From NCBI GenBank assembly GCA_964017185.1, contig OZ024878.1, positions 4,774,151 through 4,838,150 of the forward strand: 64,000 nt of DNA, read 5' to 3'. This DNA comes from Rugalucina vietnamica (Eukaryota > Mollusca > Bivalvia > Lucinida > Lucinidae). The notes beneath the pieces were generated by a model. The model was not told the DNA's origin. It did no database searches and saw nothing but the letters and a program-made list of their open reading frames with translations. The translations under genes were made by a program, and so were the position numbers. How positions within the stretch are numbered: the first letter of the stretch is position 1; each line of letters begins with the position of its first letter. Shown here in pieces: positions 11,307-23,046 of this stretch.

Positions 11307-12602
11307 TATACCCCCGGCATTTATGCCGACGGGTATATAGTTTTCGCTTTTCCGTTCGTCCGTTCGTATGTTTGTTCGTTCGTTCGTTCGTTAGTTCGTT
11401 TCTTTGTTCGTAATTCCGGAACGTTCGTAGAATTTATGTCAAAAGTTTTGGTTAAAGTTTCTCTAGAGGTGTATATCTCATGAACCAATGGTCAGAAACT
11501 ATTCATATTTGGACCATAGGTACCCTATAGGGTTTGCTTTGTTTCCATGAGTTCGGACCCCAGGGTCCATGCCCGGGGGTGGGGCTGGAGGTCAAAATCT
11601 AGGTCACCTTTAAAATGTGCTGTTTACAATGTTAATGTTTCTTCTCTTAAGTTCATATCTTAACAAACAATCATAGGAATATATTCTTATATCGTTCATA
11701 GATACCCTTTAGGGGTCGCTTTCATATTCAGTGTCACCAAATCCTGGTTACCGTCCCCAGGGGTGGGGCTAGAGGTCAAAATCTAGGACACATTTTTATA
11801 TGATATATACCATGATAAACTTTCTGTAAGTCTGTTTTCTTGACATCCACTAAGTCTTGCCAGAATGCATTCATACTTAGACCATAGGTACCATGTAAGA
11901 TTCAGACTCTAGGGTCTATGTGCGGGGGGTGGGGCTAGAGGTCAAAATCTAGAACTTCTTTAATAATTGTATTTTCTGTACTTTTTTTTTACTACCATGT
12001 TAAGAAATCGTTCATACTTGCCCCATAGGTACTCTATAAGGTTTGCCTTGTTTCTAATGACATTAGACACTAGGGCACTTGGGGGGGGTGGGGCTAGAGG
12101 TCAAAATCTAGGACATCTTATTTTTTTTTTTTTTCTTTCTTTCTTTTTTTTTTTTTTTTTTGAGAATGACATTCTAATTTAATTTCAATCTAGGACTGAG
12201 GACCTGACCCAAAATGTCCGCGTTTATGTCCTAGATTGGGTATACACGTCAGCTCTGTATACCGCTCTAAAATAGATATGTCATTCTAAAACTACACTTC
12301 CCCATGTTTGTATGTAAAGTACTTTACACTGCTTATTTCTAAAATGTACTTGATGAGGGTGCTGTCTTTCGTTGGTGATGTGAGGTTCAATGTCAGGGGT
12401 GAGCATGTGCCGGGTTGTTTAGGTAGGGGGTAGGGAAGGGGGCTTGGTGGTTTCTAAAATGTACTTGATAAGGGTACTGTTTTTCGTTGGTGATGTGAGG
12501 TTCAATGTCAGGGGTGAGCATGTGCCGGGTTGTTTAGGTAGGGGGTAGGGATTGGGGCTTGGTGGCTATCAGCCGGGGGTATACGTGCCTCTCAGGGCAC
12601 TT
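11307..12602 (+). mobile_element. HINE-like element, TATACCCCCGGC family
   Basis: The left end TATACCCCCGGC is followed by a hairpin (GGCATTTATGCC). A TTCG repeat tract and degenerate repeats of the phrase GGGGTGGGGCTAGAGGTCAA fill the body. The 3' end has GCCGGGGGTATA (inverse of the left end) and a terminal hairpin GTGCC/GGCAC before a T-tract. A poly-T tract lies at 12119-12161. Confidence 0.6.
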
Positions 12603-12605
12603 TTT

Positions 12606-14257
12606 AGCTCACCTGAGCCGAAGGCTCACAGGTGAGCTTATAGGATAGGCAGGCATCCGTCGTCCGTCGTCGTCGTCCGTCGTCGTCGTCCGTCCACAAT
12701 TTCAAAGAAGAATATTTCTGAAGCTAGTAGGCCGATCTTGATCAAATTTAATGTGAACCATAATTGGGTTGGGGGGTTGATGGCATTAGGTTTTGGAGCA
12801 GATTGTATCAAAATTGTGGTTTCCATGGCAACAGATAGGTCCCATAGACTTACAATGGGAAAAACTAAAAAAATCTTCTTCTCTGAAACCACTAGGCGCA
12901 CAGCTTTGATATTTGGTATGTAGCAATGGCTAATGGTCCTCTACATAAATTGTGCCATTCATGCCCCTGGGGTCAAATTTGGCCACGCCCCGGGGGGTCG
13001 ATAGTCTCCATAGACTTACTTTGGGAAAAAAATTAAAAAATCTTCTTCTCTGAAACCACAGGGCCCACAGCTTTGATATTTGGTATGTGGCAATGGCTAA
13101 TGGTCCTCTACATAAATTGTGCCAGCCATGCCCCTGGGGTCAAATTTGGCCACGCCCCGGGGGTTGATAGTCTCCATAGACTTACAATTGGAAAAACTAA
13201 AAAAATCTTCTTCTCTGAAACCACTAGGCCCACAGCTGTGATATTTGGTATGAAGCAATGGCTAATGGTCCTCTAAATAAATTGTGCCATTCATGCCCCT
13301 GGGGTCAAATTTGGCCACACCCCGGGGGTTGATAGTCTCCATAGACTTACTATGGGAAAAAAATTAAAAAATCTTCTTCTCTGAAAGCTTTGATATTTTG
13401 TAGGTGGCAATGGCTAATGGTCCTCTACATAAATTGTGCCAATCATGCCCCTGGGGTCAAATTTGGCCACGCCCCGGGGGTAGATAGTCTCCATAGACCT
13501 ACAACAGGAAAAAAACTAAAAAAATCTTCTTCTCTGAAACCACTAGGCCCACAGCTTTGATATTTGGTATGTAGCAATGGCTAATGGTCCTTTACACAAA
13601 TTGTGCCATTCATGCCCCTGGGGTCAAATTTGGCCACGCCCCGGGGGTTGATAGTCTCCATAGACTTACTATGGGAAAAAAATCAAAAAATCTTCTTCTC
13701 TGAAACCACTAGGCCCACAGCTTTGATATTTGGTATGTAGCAATGGCTAATGGTCCTCTACATAAATTGTTCCATTCATGCCCCTGGGCTCAAATTTGGC
13801 CAGGCCCCGGAGGTTGATAGTCTCAATAGACTTGCTATGGGAAAAAAATTCAAAAATCTTCTTCTCTGAAACCACAGGCCACACAGCTTTGATATTTTGT
13901 ATGTGGCAATGGCTAATAGTCCTCTACATAAATTATGCCAGCCATGCCCCTGGGGTCAAATTTGGCCACGCCCCGGGGGTAGATAGTCTCCATAGACTTA
14001 CAATGGGAAAAACTAACAAAAATCTTCTTCTCTGAAACCAAAAGGCCCAGAGCTTCTATATTTTGTATGTAGCAATGTTTGGTAGTCCCCATTATAAATT
14101 GTGCCAGTCATGCCCCTGGGTCAAATTTGGCCATGCCCCGGGGGTCAATAGTGTCCATGCATAGACTTTCATTGGTCGATTCTAAATTAGTTTAAATCTC
14201 ATGAGCTTACAATGTGATAATCTCTCAGGTGAGCTACAGGACCAATGGTCCTCTAGT
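12606..14257 (+). mobile_element. AGCTCACCTGAGC HINE-like element with a 167-bp tandem array
   Basis: The left hairpin is AGCTCACCTGAGCC/GGCTCACAGGTGAGCT, followed by CCGTCGTCGTCC repeats. From about 12880 to 14160 a unit of 165-168 bp recurs about eight times (marker GGTATGTAGCAATGGC at about 12915, 13082, 13247, 13566 and 13732). The 3' end is AGGACCAATGGTCCT then CTAGTT. It inserted into the T-run at the end of the preceding element. Confidence 0.65.
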
Positions 14258-14319
14258 TCTAGTTTAGAAATATTCTGATACTATATATTCATGTCTGTAT
14301 ATATGTTGACAAAAATTTC

Positions 14320-15011
14320 CATGGTAAATTTAAAATGTTATTGATACTTGATATTGTTGTATGTACATTTATATAAAATTAGAGAAAATCAACCAAGTTG
14401 TTGTTATTGTAAAATACATGTAGGTGCAGTTGATTGTCACATTAATTGTCACTTAAAACATTTAGATTATACATACCTGGAACCTGGCCAAAATATGTAA
14501 AGCATCAGTTCAAACAAACAAACAAACAAAATGTCTTAAAACAGATTTTGAGCCCTGAATTTAAACTTTACCCATGATCCGTTGTCTGTTCATCAGTAGT
14601 CCACCATATTTTAAAGATCTCTGACACCAAGTGGCCTATCAAATGTTGTATAAATTGGTTACCTGAAAAATCCTTTCATTTGATCTGTTCCTGTCTGGAG
14701 AATCTGTACACTGTGTTTTGTTTTGAGTATCATGTAGAATAAATAAGAAAACAGGGATTAAAACAGAATACATGTATTTATCTTGAAAAAGACAGCTAAT
14801 AAGTCTGTAACACAGTTGTTGACTTGTTTTTTTCTGGGTGCTTTTCTGCATCTGAATGTAGCACATCCTACTCTGATTTTCTGGTAGTGATAAAGCAACC
14901 CTTTTGAGGAGTGCTTATTGCTCCAGGTAAAGCTTAAAACCGATTTACTGATCATCTGATTACTGATGCTTAGGAGGTCTACGCCTACTCAGTCAAAATA
15001 CCTTACTTGTT
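14320..15011. other. no gene assigned
   Basis: AT-rich. On the minus strand an open stretch ends at TTTTTCAG|GTAACC (donor-like, near 14661), but no convincing acceptor was found, so no exon is called. Confidence 0.3.
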
Positions 15012-15877
15012 AGCTCACCTGAGCCGAAGGCTCACAAGGTGAGCTTATAGGATGGCCATGATCCGGCGTCCGTCCGTCCGTCCGTCCGTCATCCGTCGTC
15101 CGTCCGTCGTCGTCCACAATTTCAAAGATCTTCTTCTCTGAAACTGATTGGCCAATCTAGTTGAAATTTTATGTGGAGCCTCCTTGGGTAGTGGCATTGT
15201 AATTTTGTTCGCGATATCTTGGTCACATGACCAAGATGGCCACCACGCCCATATATGGTAAAAACACTTCAAAAATCTTCTCCAGAACCGGTGGGCCAAT
15301 TTCCACGAAACTTGGTATGTAGCATCGGGGACTTCAGCCCATCATAGTTTGATAAAATGATGACCCTTGGATGACCTTGACCTATTTTACGGCAATGTCA
15401 AATTTGGAAACATAGGCTTTTACATGGGAAAAAGTGAAAACTATGGATTTTTTGAAAACTATTGCAGCCTGAGGCCTGAAAATTGTAGATGCAAACAACT
15501 AATGGAGTAGATGAAGGTATGTGATTAATTTAGGTCAAGGTCATCTCTTGACCTTGGCCTGTCTGTCGTCCATACACTCTTTTCAAAGATCTTCTTCTCT
15601 GAAACTGCTTGTCCAATCAAAGTGAAATTTTATGTGGAGCTTCAATGAAGGTGAGTAATTAATGAAGGCCAAGGTAATATCAAAATTAAAATCATGGTTT
15701 TCTCAGAAATCACTGGGTTTGGAAACTATTGCAGCCTGAGACCTGAAACTTTGCAGATGCAGACAACTAATGGAGTCAATAAAGGTGAGTATTCAAGGTC
15801 AAGGTCATTTCATGATGACTTAATACTCCAAGATCAGGCTTTAGGTGAGCGTTCTCAGGACCAATGGTCCTCTGGTT
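15012..15877 (+). mobile_element. AGCTCACCTGAGC HINE-like element, short copy
   Basis: Same left hairpin and GTCCGTCCG tract as the copies at 12606 and 28339. It ends with AGGACCAATGGTCCT then CTGGTT. The body has phrases such as ACATGACCAAGATGGCC shared with the 28.3-kb copy. No gene. Confidence 0.65.
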
Positions 15878-17114
15878 TATTTTGGTGGATATATTTTTAA
15901 GGCCATTTTAGATGTCATGGCATCCTAATATTGAGTAGAAGTCCCATAATCAGTAGGGCACAACCGTTAAATCGATATATTATATCTAGAAGGAGATATG
16001 CCTAATTACCATATATTTCGAACGAAATATACCCTATTATAATATATCTAAATTGACATATATGTCAATCTAAATATCATTATATATTTCGATCGAGATA
16101 TATTATTTCCTTCATCTGAACACGTGATCATTTTGCGTCATGCGCAGTCTCTCATCGAGTTTCGCATAGCGGGAAGTTTTGAATTTTGTGCAGAAACAAA
16201 TTTCCAACAAAAAATCCAGCGTCATCGAAAAGTTCACCAGGGAAGTTATGTACAGTTTGGATTTGAATATGCTCGTCGTCCGATTTACATGAGTAAACAC
16301 TATTTTACTTGCTGAACATAACGACATAAAGCGCTAGGGAAATTCCAAGAAGTGTTAATTATATCTAAAATGTTTGGACTGGTTAGATTATATGACTTCA
16401 CGTCCATATCAGCAATTGTTCAGTCATATTGGGAAGGAGCCAACGCTTTCTGTATGTAAACCAGAAGTCAAGGAAGCTTAAAATTTTGCTCAATGGCTCT
16501 TCACGACAAGATAACGTACGATCTCGCCGGGGACCTCTCTGCACGTAAATAAATCATTCTTCTTCTTCTTCTTCTTTCAAAAAATGACTCTACCACAATG
16601 CCAGGCAACAAGAATTTACCTCGAGGAACAGGCTTTTTAATGTGAGCGTGACTGCAAATGAAACCAGCGATCTCTCAAAGTTAACTAAACTGATAAGGAC
16701 GGCAAACCGATGCGACTTTGCCCATCCCCGCCCATTCAGCATTGGGGCCGTGAGAAATAGATTGGCTGCCAGACAGAGCTTATAACTGAGTGTTGACTAC
16801 ACGATAACTGGTTAACCACTTAGGTCTGAAACTGCCTAGGAAAAGTTATAAGCTTTAGTTATTGTGTGGTTATAAGTCTTCAGCACGTATTTTTAAGCAA
16901 GGCAACATCTCAATATGACCATAGATGTAGCAACACATTCGAACAATAGACCTATATGATCGAATCCCGGGATCGAACAACATATTCACACTCGTCTCAC
17001 AAATGCTCGGCGCGGGGCTCGAATCAACACTGGCCAGAGCGGTACCAAGATGCAACTCGGCAAGGGACCGTCAAACTCGGTTGCAATTACGCTACATGGC
17101 GATGGGTACATTAT

Positions 17115-17250
17115 TTGCATGGCTCCTCGTCCTCCGGGGAGTTAATATGCCTTGCTCAAGGACAACACGGTGCTGCCAGTGCCACGGTGATCGATCCCAT
17201 GACCTCTCGATTCGGATTCCCATGCTTTACCACTACGTCACCACGCTCCC
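17115..17250 (-). mobile_element. tRNA-derived SINE head
   Basis: Read on the minus strand from 17250: GGGAGCGTGGTGACGTAGTG starts a tRNA-like 5' part (A-box-like GACGTAGTGG) and GGGATCGATC is B-box-like. The 280-bp direct repeat lies immediately beside it. Confidence 0.45.
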
Positions 17251-17262
17251 TATTTATTTTAT

Positions 17263-17540
17263 GTTGGTTGGTTTGTTTGAATTAATGGTCATGTCGGGGC
17301 GCTGCCTCGATTTTAAGGGACTTTTACCAAAATTTAGGACGTCATGACATCCAATAAGCGCTTCGAATATGACCACCAAACTATACCATCAAGGCTTGTA
17401 TGTGTGGATAGACTGACATGAACCACTTTTCCTGGGCAGGCTCAGACCTGAGCGGTTAACCAGTAATCAGATGGTCAGTCAGTAGCGAAGAAGCTTTGCT
17501 TGGAGGCCCAAGCAGCCCATCTATTTCTTTTAGGTCCCAA
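17263..17540. repeat. 280-bp dispersed repeat, copy 1
   Basis: Shares phrases such as GAGCGGTTAACCAGTAATCA, GATGGTCAGTCAG and GTCATGACAT with 18147-18465 in the same orientation. It may be the body of the adjacent SINE. Confidence 0.7.
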
Positions 17541-17589
17541 TGGAAGGACAGTAAACGAGGTCTCAACACACAGGAAACGAGGAAAATAG

Positions 17590-18045
17590 CTGATACACAT
17601 TAGCATAATATAAGCCAAACGCGCGCCGGGTGTGTTGACAATAATGTAAAATTCAACATACGTCAGGAGCACATCGGAGACACGTTAGAAACGCGTTACA
17701 TGCACGCTGGCACGTTAGAAACGCGTTACATGCGCGGTTTGTACGCTTAGTGTACGCCTCGGTGTACGTTGATATACGTCGCTGTTGGTCGGTGCGCACT
17801 CCACGCGCGTATGGGCTCAAAACACTTTTTAAGCATGCTTAAAATCTTTTCTCGAATCTCGGCGTGAATCGGTCGTGTGTCCAAGCTGGAAACGACCCTC
17901 ACTCGGTTAGTACCTTCTACAACTACGTTTCGAATAAGTTCCACGCGCGATACAGGCGCGTTGAATACGCTTTGAATGCGTTTGGCGCATATTTTAGATA
18001 CGCCAGTGTACGTATCATGCGCGTTCCGATTTAAAATTTACGAAC

Positions 18046-18050
<5 letters not shown>
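17590..18050. repeat. zone dense in ACGC/GCGT words
   Basis: Words such as ACGCGT, TACGC and GCGCG recur every 10-25 bases, including a near-duplicate pair ACGTTAGAAACGCGTTACAT at 17683 and 17712. The zone resumes after the poly-T at 18051-18077. No gene. Confidence 0.5.
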
Positions 18051-18076
<26 letters not shown>

Positions 18077-18146
18077 CAGTAACGTGCCCCAAGCGTGTAT
18101 GAGACGCGCATTTAACGTTTGCTGCGCGCCTATAGCGCTTGCTTAG

Positions 18147-18465
18147 TGTTTGTTTGTTTATTTGAATTGATGCTTTACGTCCCAGTCAACAGCTAAGGTC
18201 ATGTCGGGACGTTGCATCCACTTTATGGGACATTTAACCAAAGTAAGGATGTCATGACATTCAACAAGTGCTTAAAATATAACCATCCAACAAAGCCACT
18301 CATGCTTATATGCGTAGACGGTTTGACTTGAAACCACTTTTCCTGGGCAAGCTTAGACCTGAGCGGTTAACCAGTAATCAGATGGTCAGTCAGCAGCGAA
18401 CAAGCTTTGCCTGGAGGCACAAGCTACCAATCTATTTCTTTAGGCCCCAATGAGCGATGTCTTCC
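18147..18465. repeat. 280-bp dispersed repeat, copy 2
   Basis: Direct repeat of 17263-17540, more complete on its left side (TTACGTCCCAGTCAACAGCT). Confidence 0.7.
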
Positions 18466-18825
18466 TGCTTAGTGTGTCTGGGACGTACCACAAAACGTAT
18501 TTTATTTTTTTCAGCGTTTTGATATTTTTTTTCATACGTCTGGCAAACGCTTCAGCCACGCGCTAATGTGTGACTGCCAAAACGAGTTTAAGAAACAAAT
18601 TATTTATATAGTGACACGTCCAAAATCTTCATCGTGTTGAGATTTTTCATACGCCCGGGGCGTGTTTGGGTAATACGCTAATGTTCTATCTGCAGGAAAC
18701 CACGGATTTATAAATTATAACGTTGATCGAATCGCCCGCTGCTTGCAGAATCATGCATTTTGTATCAGACCGAGAAGAAAGGCTTAACTTGTGGCTCTAG
18801 TTCAACAAAGATAATGGAAAATATA

Positions 18826-18945
18826 TAAACTGTTTATACCACCCAGTAAATTTATATTACTGACCGCTCCGATTCGGTACATCTGTTGTAGTCCTACTTG
18901 TTTTATGTTTTGCTCCTTTTATGTACATTTTCAAAGCGTTGTTGA
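18826..18945 (+). mobile_element. Naiad tail fragment
   Basis: ACCCAGTAAATTTATATTAC and CTGACCGCTCC...GTACATCTGTTGTAGT match, with divergence, the tail after the Naiad RT (28280-28335 and 31736 onward). Confidence 0.5.
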
Positions 18946-18949
18946 ATCG

Positions 18950-19520
18950 CAGATTTCACACCTGTGAAATCGGCGACACTTAATAATAAAATCTGTGAAT
19001 ATCTGGTAGTATTTTCATATGTGAAAAATTTGTACCAAATTTTCACATGCGGGACGAGTCAGTGTTTTGACGTGTGAAGAATTGGTTTAGATTCATCACA
19101 TATTTGAAGAACTGTCAATTTTACTCAGATGTGAAAGCTTGGTACAAAATGTTTACATATATTGCTATATATTGAAGAATTGGAATCAAAGGCAAAACCA
19201 CTTCAGATGGGTGGTTTTCGTGAGTGTGGAGAATACGTACAAATAGACCATGAAATTTGATTATATGCGCCTATCTCACATGCGTGTGAAATGGAATGAA
19301 ATCCGTTACATACAAATTCGTTACCAATTCTTCGCCGGCTGGGAGGATTTGGTACCAATAATTCACATAAGAACTTTGCGAAATGTGAAAATTATGGTTC
19401 AAGAACGTGTTTTCGTGTGTTAGAAGATTTAGTACCGATTTGTGTCAATTCTACACATCTGAAAAAAAAATCATACCAGTTCTTCACAGACGTTATATAA
19501 ATTCGTACCGTCAGAAACAG
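18950..19520. repeat. cluster of TTCACA/TGTGAA palindromic words
   Basis: More than a dozen occurrences of TGTGAA or TTCACA, many paired as small palindromes such as TGTGAAAAATTTGTACCA with its near-complement. The spacing is irregular, so this is not a simple tandem array. Confidence 0.55.
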
Positions 19521-19537
19521 AAAAAAAGTACAAATAG

Positions 19538-19808
19538 GCGATGATCAGGAAATGGCGCAATCAGAAAGAAATTCCCACTCCATAAAACGAGGGGTCGGAA
19601 AAACTAAAATGACACTTAGGCACTTATACCATGAAAACATGTCGTAAGCCAAGTGAGCAGCTATTCCCGAATGGGCGGCCACTCAGTTACCCGAACTGAA
19701 CTAAAAATATGAAAACGTACATAAGGCTCAAACAGCACAAAAATTCGACTCCAAAACACAAAACAGTTAGAACCACAACATAAGTATCGCCTTGGAACGA
19801 TCTTGAAG
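19538..19808 (-). mobile_element. Naiad terminal (pLTR) fragment, inverted
   Basis: Complement of the 23360-23640 tail: GATCAGGAAATGGCGCAATC, GGCCACTCAGTTACC and TCGCCTTGGAACGATC are diagnostic. Tail to tail with 18826-18945. Confidence 0.75.
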
Positions 19809-20276
19809 ACATTTGAAATTTTAGTATGAATTTCACCGCCCCCCACCCCGCCATCGAAATTTAACATACACAAATGTCACACTTCCAAAATGTGCCTTGT
19901 TGGTACCTATTTTTACACAAATGTGAAATTAAAAAATGCGGTTCAGCAAGGCTATCATCCATGTCGAGAGCATCAACACGTTATTGGAATGGTGCTGGTA
20001 CCGGTGAACCAATTTAAATTTATGCCTCCTGCGTCTGGATGCCTCAACTTTTTGATATCCCGGAACATCTCTGACATATTGAAATGAGAGAAGGAACTAT
20101 ATAAGAATGATTGCTGGAAAACAAGTAGGTAATGAACCAGCATTTTTAACGGAGTGGGGACTTGTTTACCGATGGCAAAGCTTCATACGATGAGATGGTT
20201 CATATATCTTGGCGAGTTCTAGCACACTGGAGTTTTCAAAAATAAGCAACTCGATGATCGTGTTCGCATGGCGGGG

Positions 20277-20480
20277 TAACACAGTCCTCTATGGCACAGC
20301 GGATAAGCTAAATGCGCTGTAAAAAAGGAGTCATGAGTTCGATCCCATGCTTCTCCACTCGTCCGGGTGAGACTTAAAGCCGAGGTCCCACGACGATCTC
20401 CCATGACAAACTGATGACAAGGACGTATTGTGACGAGGCTACAGACTTTGTGACCTTATTTTTTTAAGTCCAAGGGACCT
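20277..20480 (+). mobile_element. tRNA-derived SINE
   Basis: A tRNA-like head (TGGCACAGCGGATAAGC, A-box-like) is followed by GAGTTCGATCCCATGC (B box), then an unrelated body ending near a T-run. It does not fold as a complete tRNA, so it is not called a tRNA gene. Confidence 0.55.
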
Positions 20481-21240
20481 AGTCTTCAGACCTGACTGTC
20501 AGATAAAACCTGAACACACGGAATCGTTTAAACACCACCAAGATGATATTTAAGTTGTTTGTCCGTCGCCAGGTTGAACTAGGCCATGTTAGTTGCAGAC
20601 TAAGTTGCGGGCATATTCCAATGGATATAATATCTAGATCAACAAATTACATAGATCAGCTAGATAAGCCACAATCCGTTTCACTTCATCACCTAGCTCT
20701 ACTTCCGCGTGGTGTGGAGAGTTATCAAGGAACACCGACGGAAACATGTTGCTAAGGGGCGAAAAAATGTGAAAATATACGTCAATTGAGACATAATATG
20801 TCAAACGAAATATATATTTTAACCGGATGTAGAGCTGTATATCTCGAAGTAGATATTATATTTAAATTCAATTATTTTGTGTTTATATCTAGATTTAGAT
20901 ACGGTATCTAGTTTTAGATACTATATTAAAAAGGAGATATTTTGACAGTATATATCAATTTAGATATTATATGTAAAACGAAATATAGATAAGCCGGATG
21001 TAGAGTTATATATCTAGAAGGAGATACTATATGTAAATTCAAATATTTTGTGTTTATATCTAGATTTAGATATGATATCTAGTTTTAGATACTATATGAA
21101 AAAGGAAATATTATATATCGATTTAACGGTTGTGCCCTACTGATAATAGGGAGGCAACATCCGGACATGGCCATAGCTTTTGTCAGAGACATAAAACATC
21201 AAATCAAACAATCAGAATGATGGCTTCTACACAAAGTGTT

Positions 21241-21474
21241 GAGCCGTCTCGTGAGAAAATCAATGATGTGGTTTTTGAGCAGGTCCAACACAAACCGAGC
21301 TGCACAAGCACAGAAGGTTGCTAGAGTCTTGAAATTTTGGATTTAGAAAGTAGAGGAATTGTACTATCTGCGTAGTGAAAACAAAGGTGCTGATCAGCTT
21401 CACAGTTACTGTGAAGCTGATCTGCGGCTTTGAATTCGCCTATGCAGATTGTTGGCTTTCTCATATGGCGGCTC
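21241..21474 (+). mobile_element. palindromic MITE family A, copy 6
   Basis: The apex is CTTCACAGTTACTGTGAAG instead of CTTCGCGGTTACCGCGAAG: both arms have changed together. Ends GAGCCGTCTCGTGAG and CTCATATGGCGGCTC. Confidence 0.85.
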
Positions 21475-21598
21475 ATTTATAATGGTTAAGGCACACCTTT
21501 GTGGTCAAGCTTTGCTAATTATTGCTTCCAGTGATTATGAAGTCATATGGATCTATCAAGAAAGCCTGCCGAATTGTCAATGGCATTATGGGTCTTGT

Positions 21599-21770
21599 CT
21601 AAAATTTTTGCTCAAAACATAGATTGTGGGTAAACGTTACTAACGAGTACCTACAATCTATGTTTTGGAGCAAAAATAAGAAAAATAGGTATACCCTGCA
21701 TACCCCTGTTTTGCTATATAAAAGTGGGGTACTAGTGGATATATATTACATGGAAATGTTATCCTGGCCC
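21599..21770 (-). mobile_element. palindromic MITE family B, copy b (partial)
   Basis: Has GCTCAAAACATAGATTGTGG and CTATGTTTTGGAGCAAAAAT arms with the apex reduced to GTTACTAACG. The 3' part of the family is missing. Confidence 0.7.
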
Positions 21771-22120
21771 CGAGGTTATAAAACTTTTTTCATGCTCAAC
21801 TCAGCTGAGCATGAAATTTAAAGCGCTCATAATTGCTGAAATAACCCAAATTGGTTGAAATTTCAGGTTCAGATTGCCAAAGCCTGTAATTTATCCTGCT
21901 AATAAACCAAACCATTTTGTTCTTGACCATTCAAGGCATTTCTGTTGTTATTTATCTCTATTTGCTTGTTTAAACCTTGTCTGTCTGTCAGTTGCACTCA
22001 TCATCTTTGTTTTTGGTTGATGCTAGGAAAATGGCTACATTACTTGGAAAATTCTACTATCTTCCTCATGCATGTTAATACATTTGTATCTGCTCCGCTA
22101 TGTAGTCATAAGACAGACTT
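21771..22120. other. no gene seen
   Basis: AT-rich, with a small hairpin ATGCTCAACTCAGCTGAGCAT near 21793. It ends where the truncated Naiad copy begins. Confidence 0.3.
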
Positions 22121-22121
22121 T

Positions 22122-23014
22122 CCTATCTCCTGGATAATATTTATATTAGATTTGGGACCAAGTTATACAGACAAATTGTTGGAATTCCGATGGGTACAAA
22201 TTGCGCACCTCTCGTAGCTGATTTATTTTTATACTGCTATGAAAGAGATTTCATGGATTCTCTTAACCATGATAATCAAGCTGATGTTATCAAGGCTTTT
22301 AATTCCACTTCTAGGTACCTCGATGACCTTTTGAACATTGACAACCCTTATTTTGAAGGTATGGTCAATCAAATTTATCCATCTGAACTACAGTTGAACA
22401 AAGCCAATATCTCGGATACCGAAGCCCCATTTTTAGATCTACATCTTTCTGTTGCAAATGGATTTGTTTCTTCTAAAATTTATGATAAGCGCGATGATTT
22501 TGATTTTGATATAGTAAATTTTCCGTTTTTGGATGGTGACGTTCCTCGTCGTGCTTCTTATGGTGTATACATTTCGCAACTTATTAGGTTTGCTAGAGTC
22601 TGCAATCATGTTACAGACTTCAACGCTCGAAATAAATCTTTAACGGCCAAACTTCTCCAACAGGGCTATCGGTATCATAAACTTCGAAAAACCTTTTCTA
22701 AATTTTATCGTAGACACTATGAATTGATTTCCAAATATAATGTTGGGTTAAAGACGCTTTTAAGTGAGGGTCTTTCGGAACCAGAATTTTATGGTGACTT
22801 GGTTTACAAATTTAAGAAACTTATAGGAAGTAATGATTTTTCTTTTCAGTTTAGAAAAATCATAACACGTTACAGACGTATAGGTTATAACTTGAATGTT
22901 ATGCGACAGTCTGCATGCTTAGTTTTTAACCCAATCACGGTTGATAACTATGCTGCCTTCTTTAATTGCACGCCGGTGGGTCGGGCGTCAGACTCTATGA
23001 TGGCGCCAACTTAA
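22122..23014 (+). pseudogene. Naiad reverse transcriptase, 5'-truncated
   Basis: Carries RT motif B (GIPMGTNCAPLVADLF), motif C (RYLDDL) and the thumb region, but lacks fingers and motif A. About 99% identical by eye to the main copy. It ends SDSMMAPT then TAA, and the decayed copy near 63.2 kb also has this ending. The main copy lacks two bases here and reads on. Not functional alone; it shows what the native C-terminus probably is. Confidence 0.8.
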
Positions 23015-23046
23015 AGCTATTCATTTTAGTTGGTTGGGGCCGGAGC
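22995..23046 (+). promoter_or_regulatory. SECIS-like hairpin, truncated copy
   Basis: ATGA at 22997-23000, then 12 bases, AA at 23013-23014, then 28 bases, then GA at 23043-23044. The arms can pair around the AA-containing loop. Same spacing as in the two other Naiad copies. See 27945-27997. Confidence 0.5.

Larger units (their letters stand above)
11181..14319. mobile_element. palindromic MITE split by nested insertions
   Basis: Two 40-bp arms, 11181-11220 and 14280-14319, are inverted copies with about one mismatch. An inner pair (AATATGAGACAA and TTGTCTCATATT) lies at 11226-11303. Between them sit two HINE-like elements (11307-12602 and 12606-14257). The palindrome was therefore present before both insertions. 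Confidence 0.7.
15951..21142. mobile_element. 5.2-kb TIR element, no transposase recognised
   Basis: Perfect 30-bp inverted ends start CAGTAGGGCACAACCGTTAA (15951-15980 and 21113-21142), flanked by the direct duplication ATAAT (15946-15950, 21143-21147). Subterminal zones (15980-16110 and 20780-21110) are packed with ATATCTAGA/GATATA words on both sides. The interior holds SINE-derived repeats, two Naiad fragments, and two zones of recurring short words. No transposase motif was recognised, so it is probably non-autonomous or a composite. Superfamily unknown. Confidence 0.75.

Noticed and set aside
20219-20404. Possible tRNA gene near 20280
   Set aside because: A and B boxes are present but arms and acceptor do not pair as a tRNA; fits a tRNA-derived SINE.
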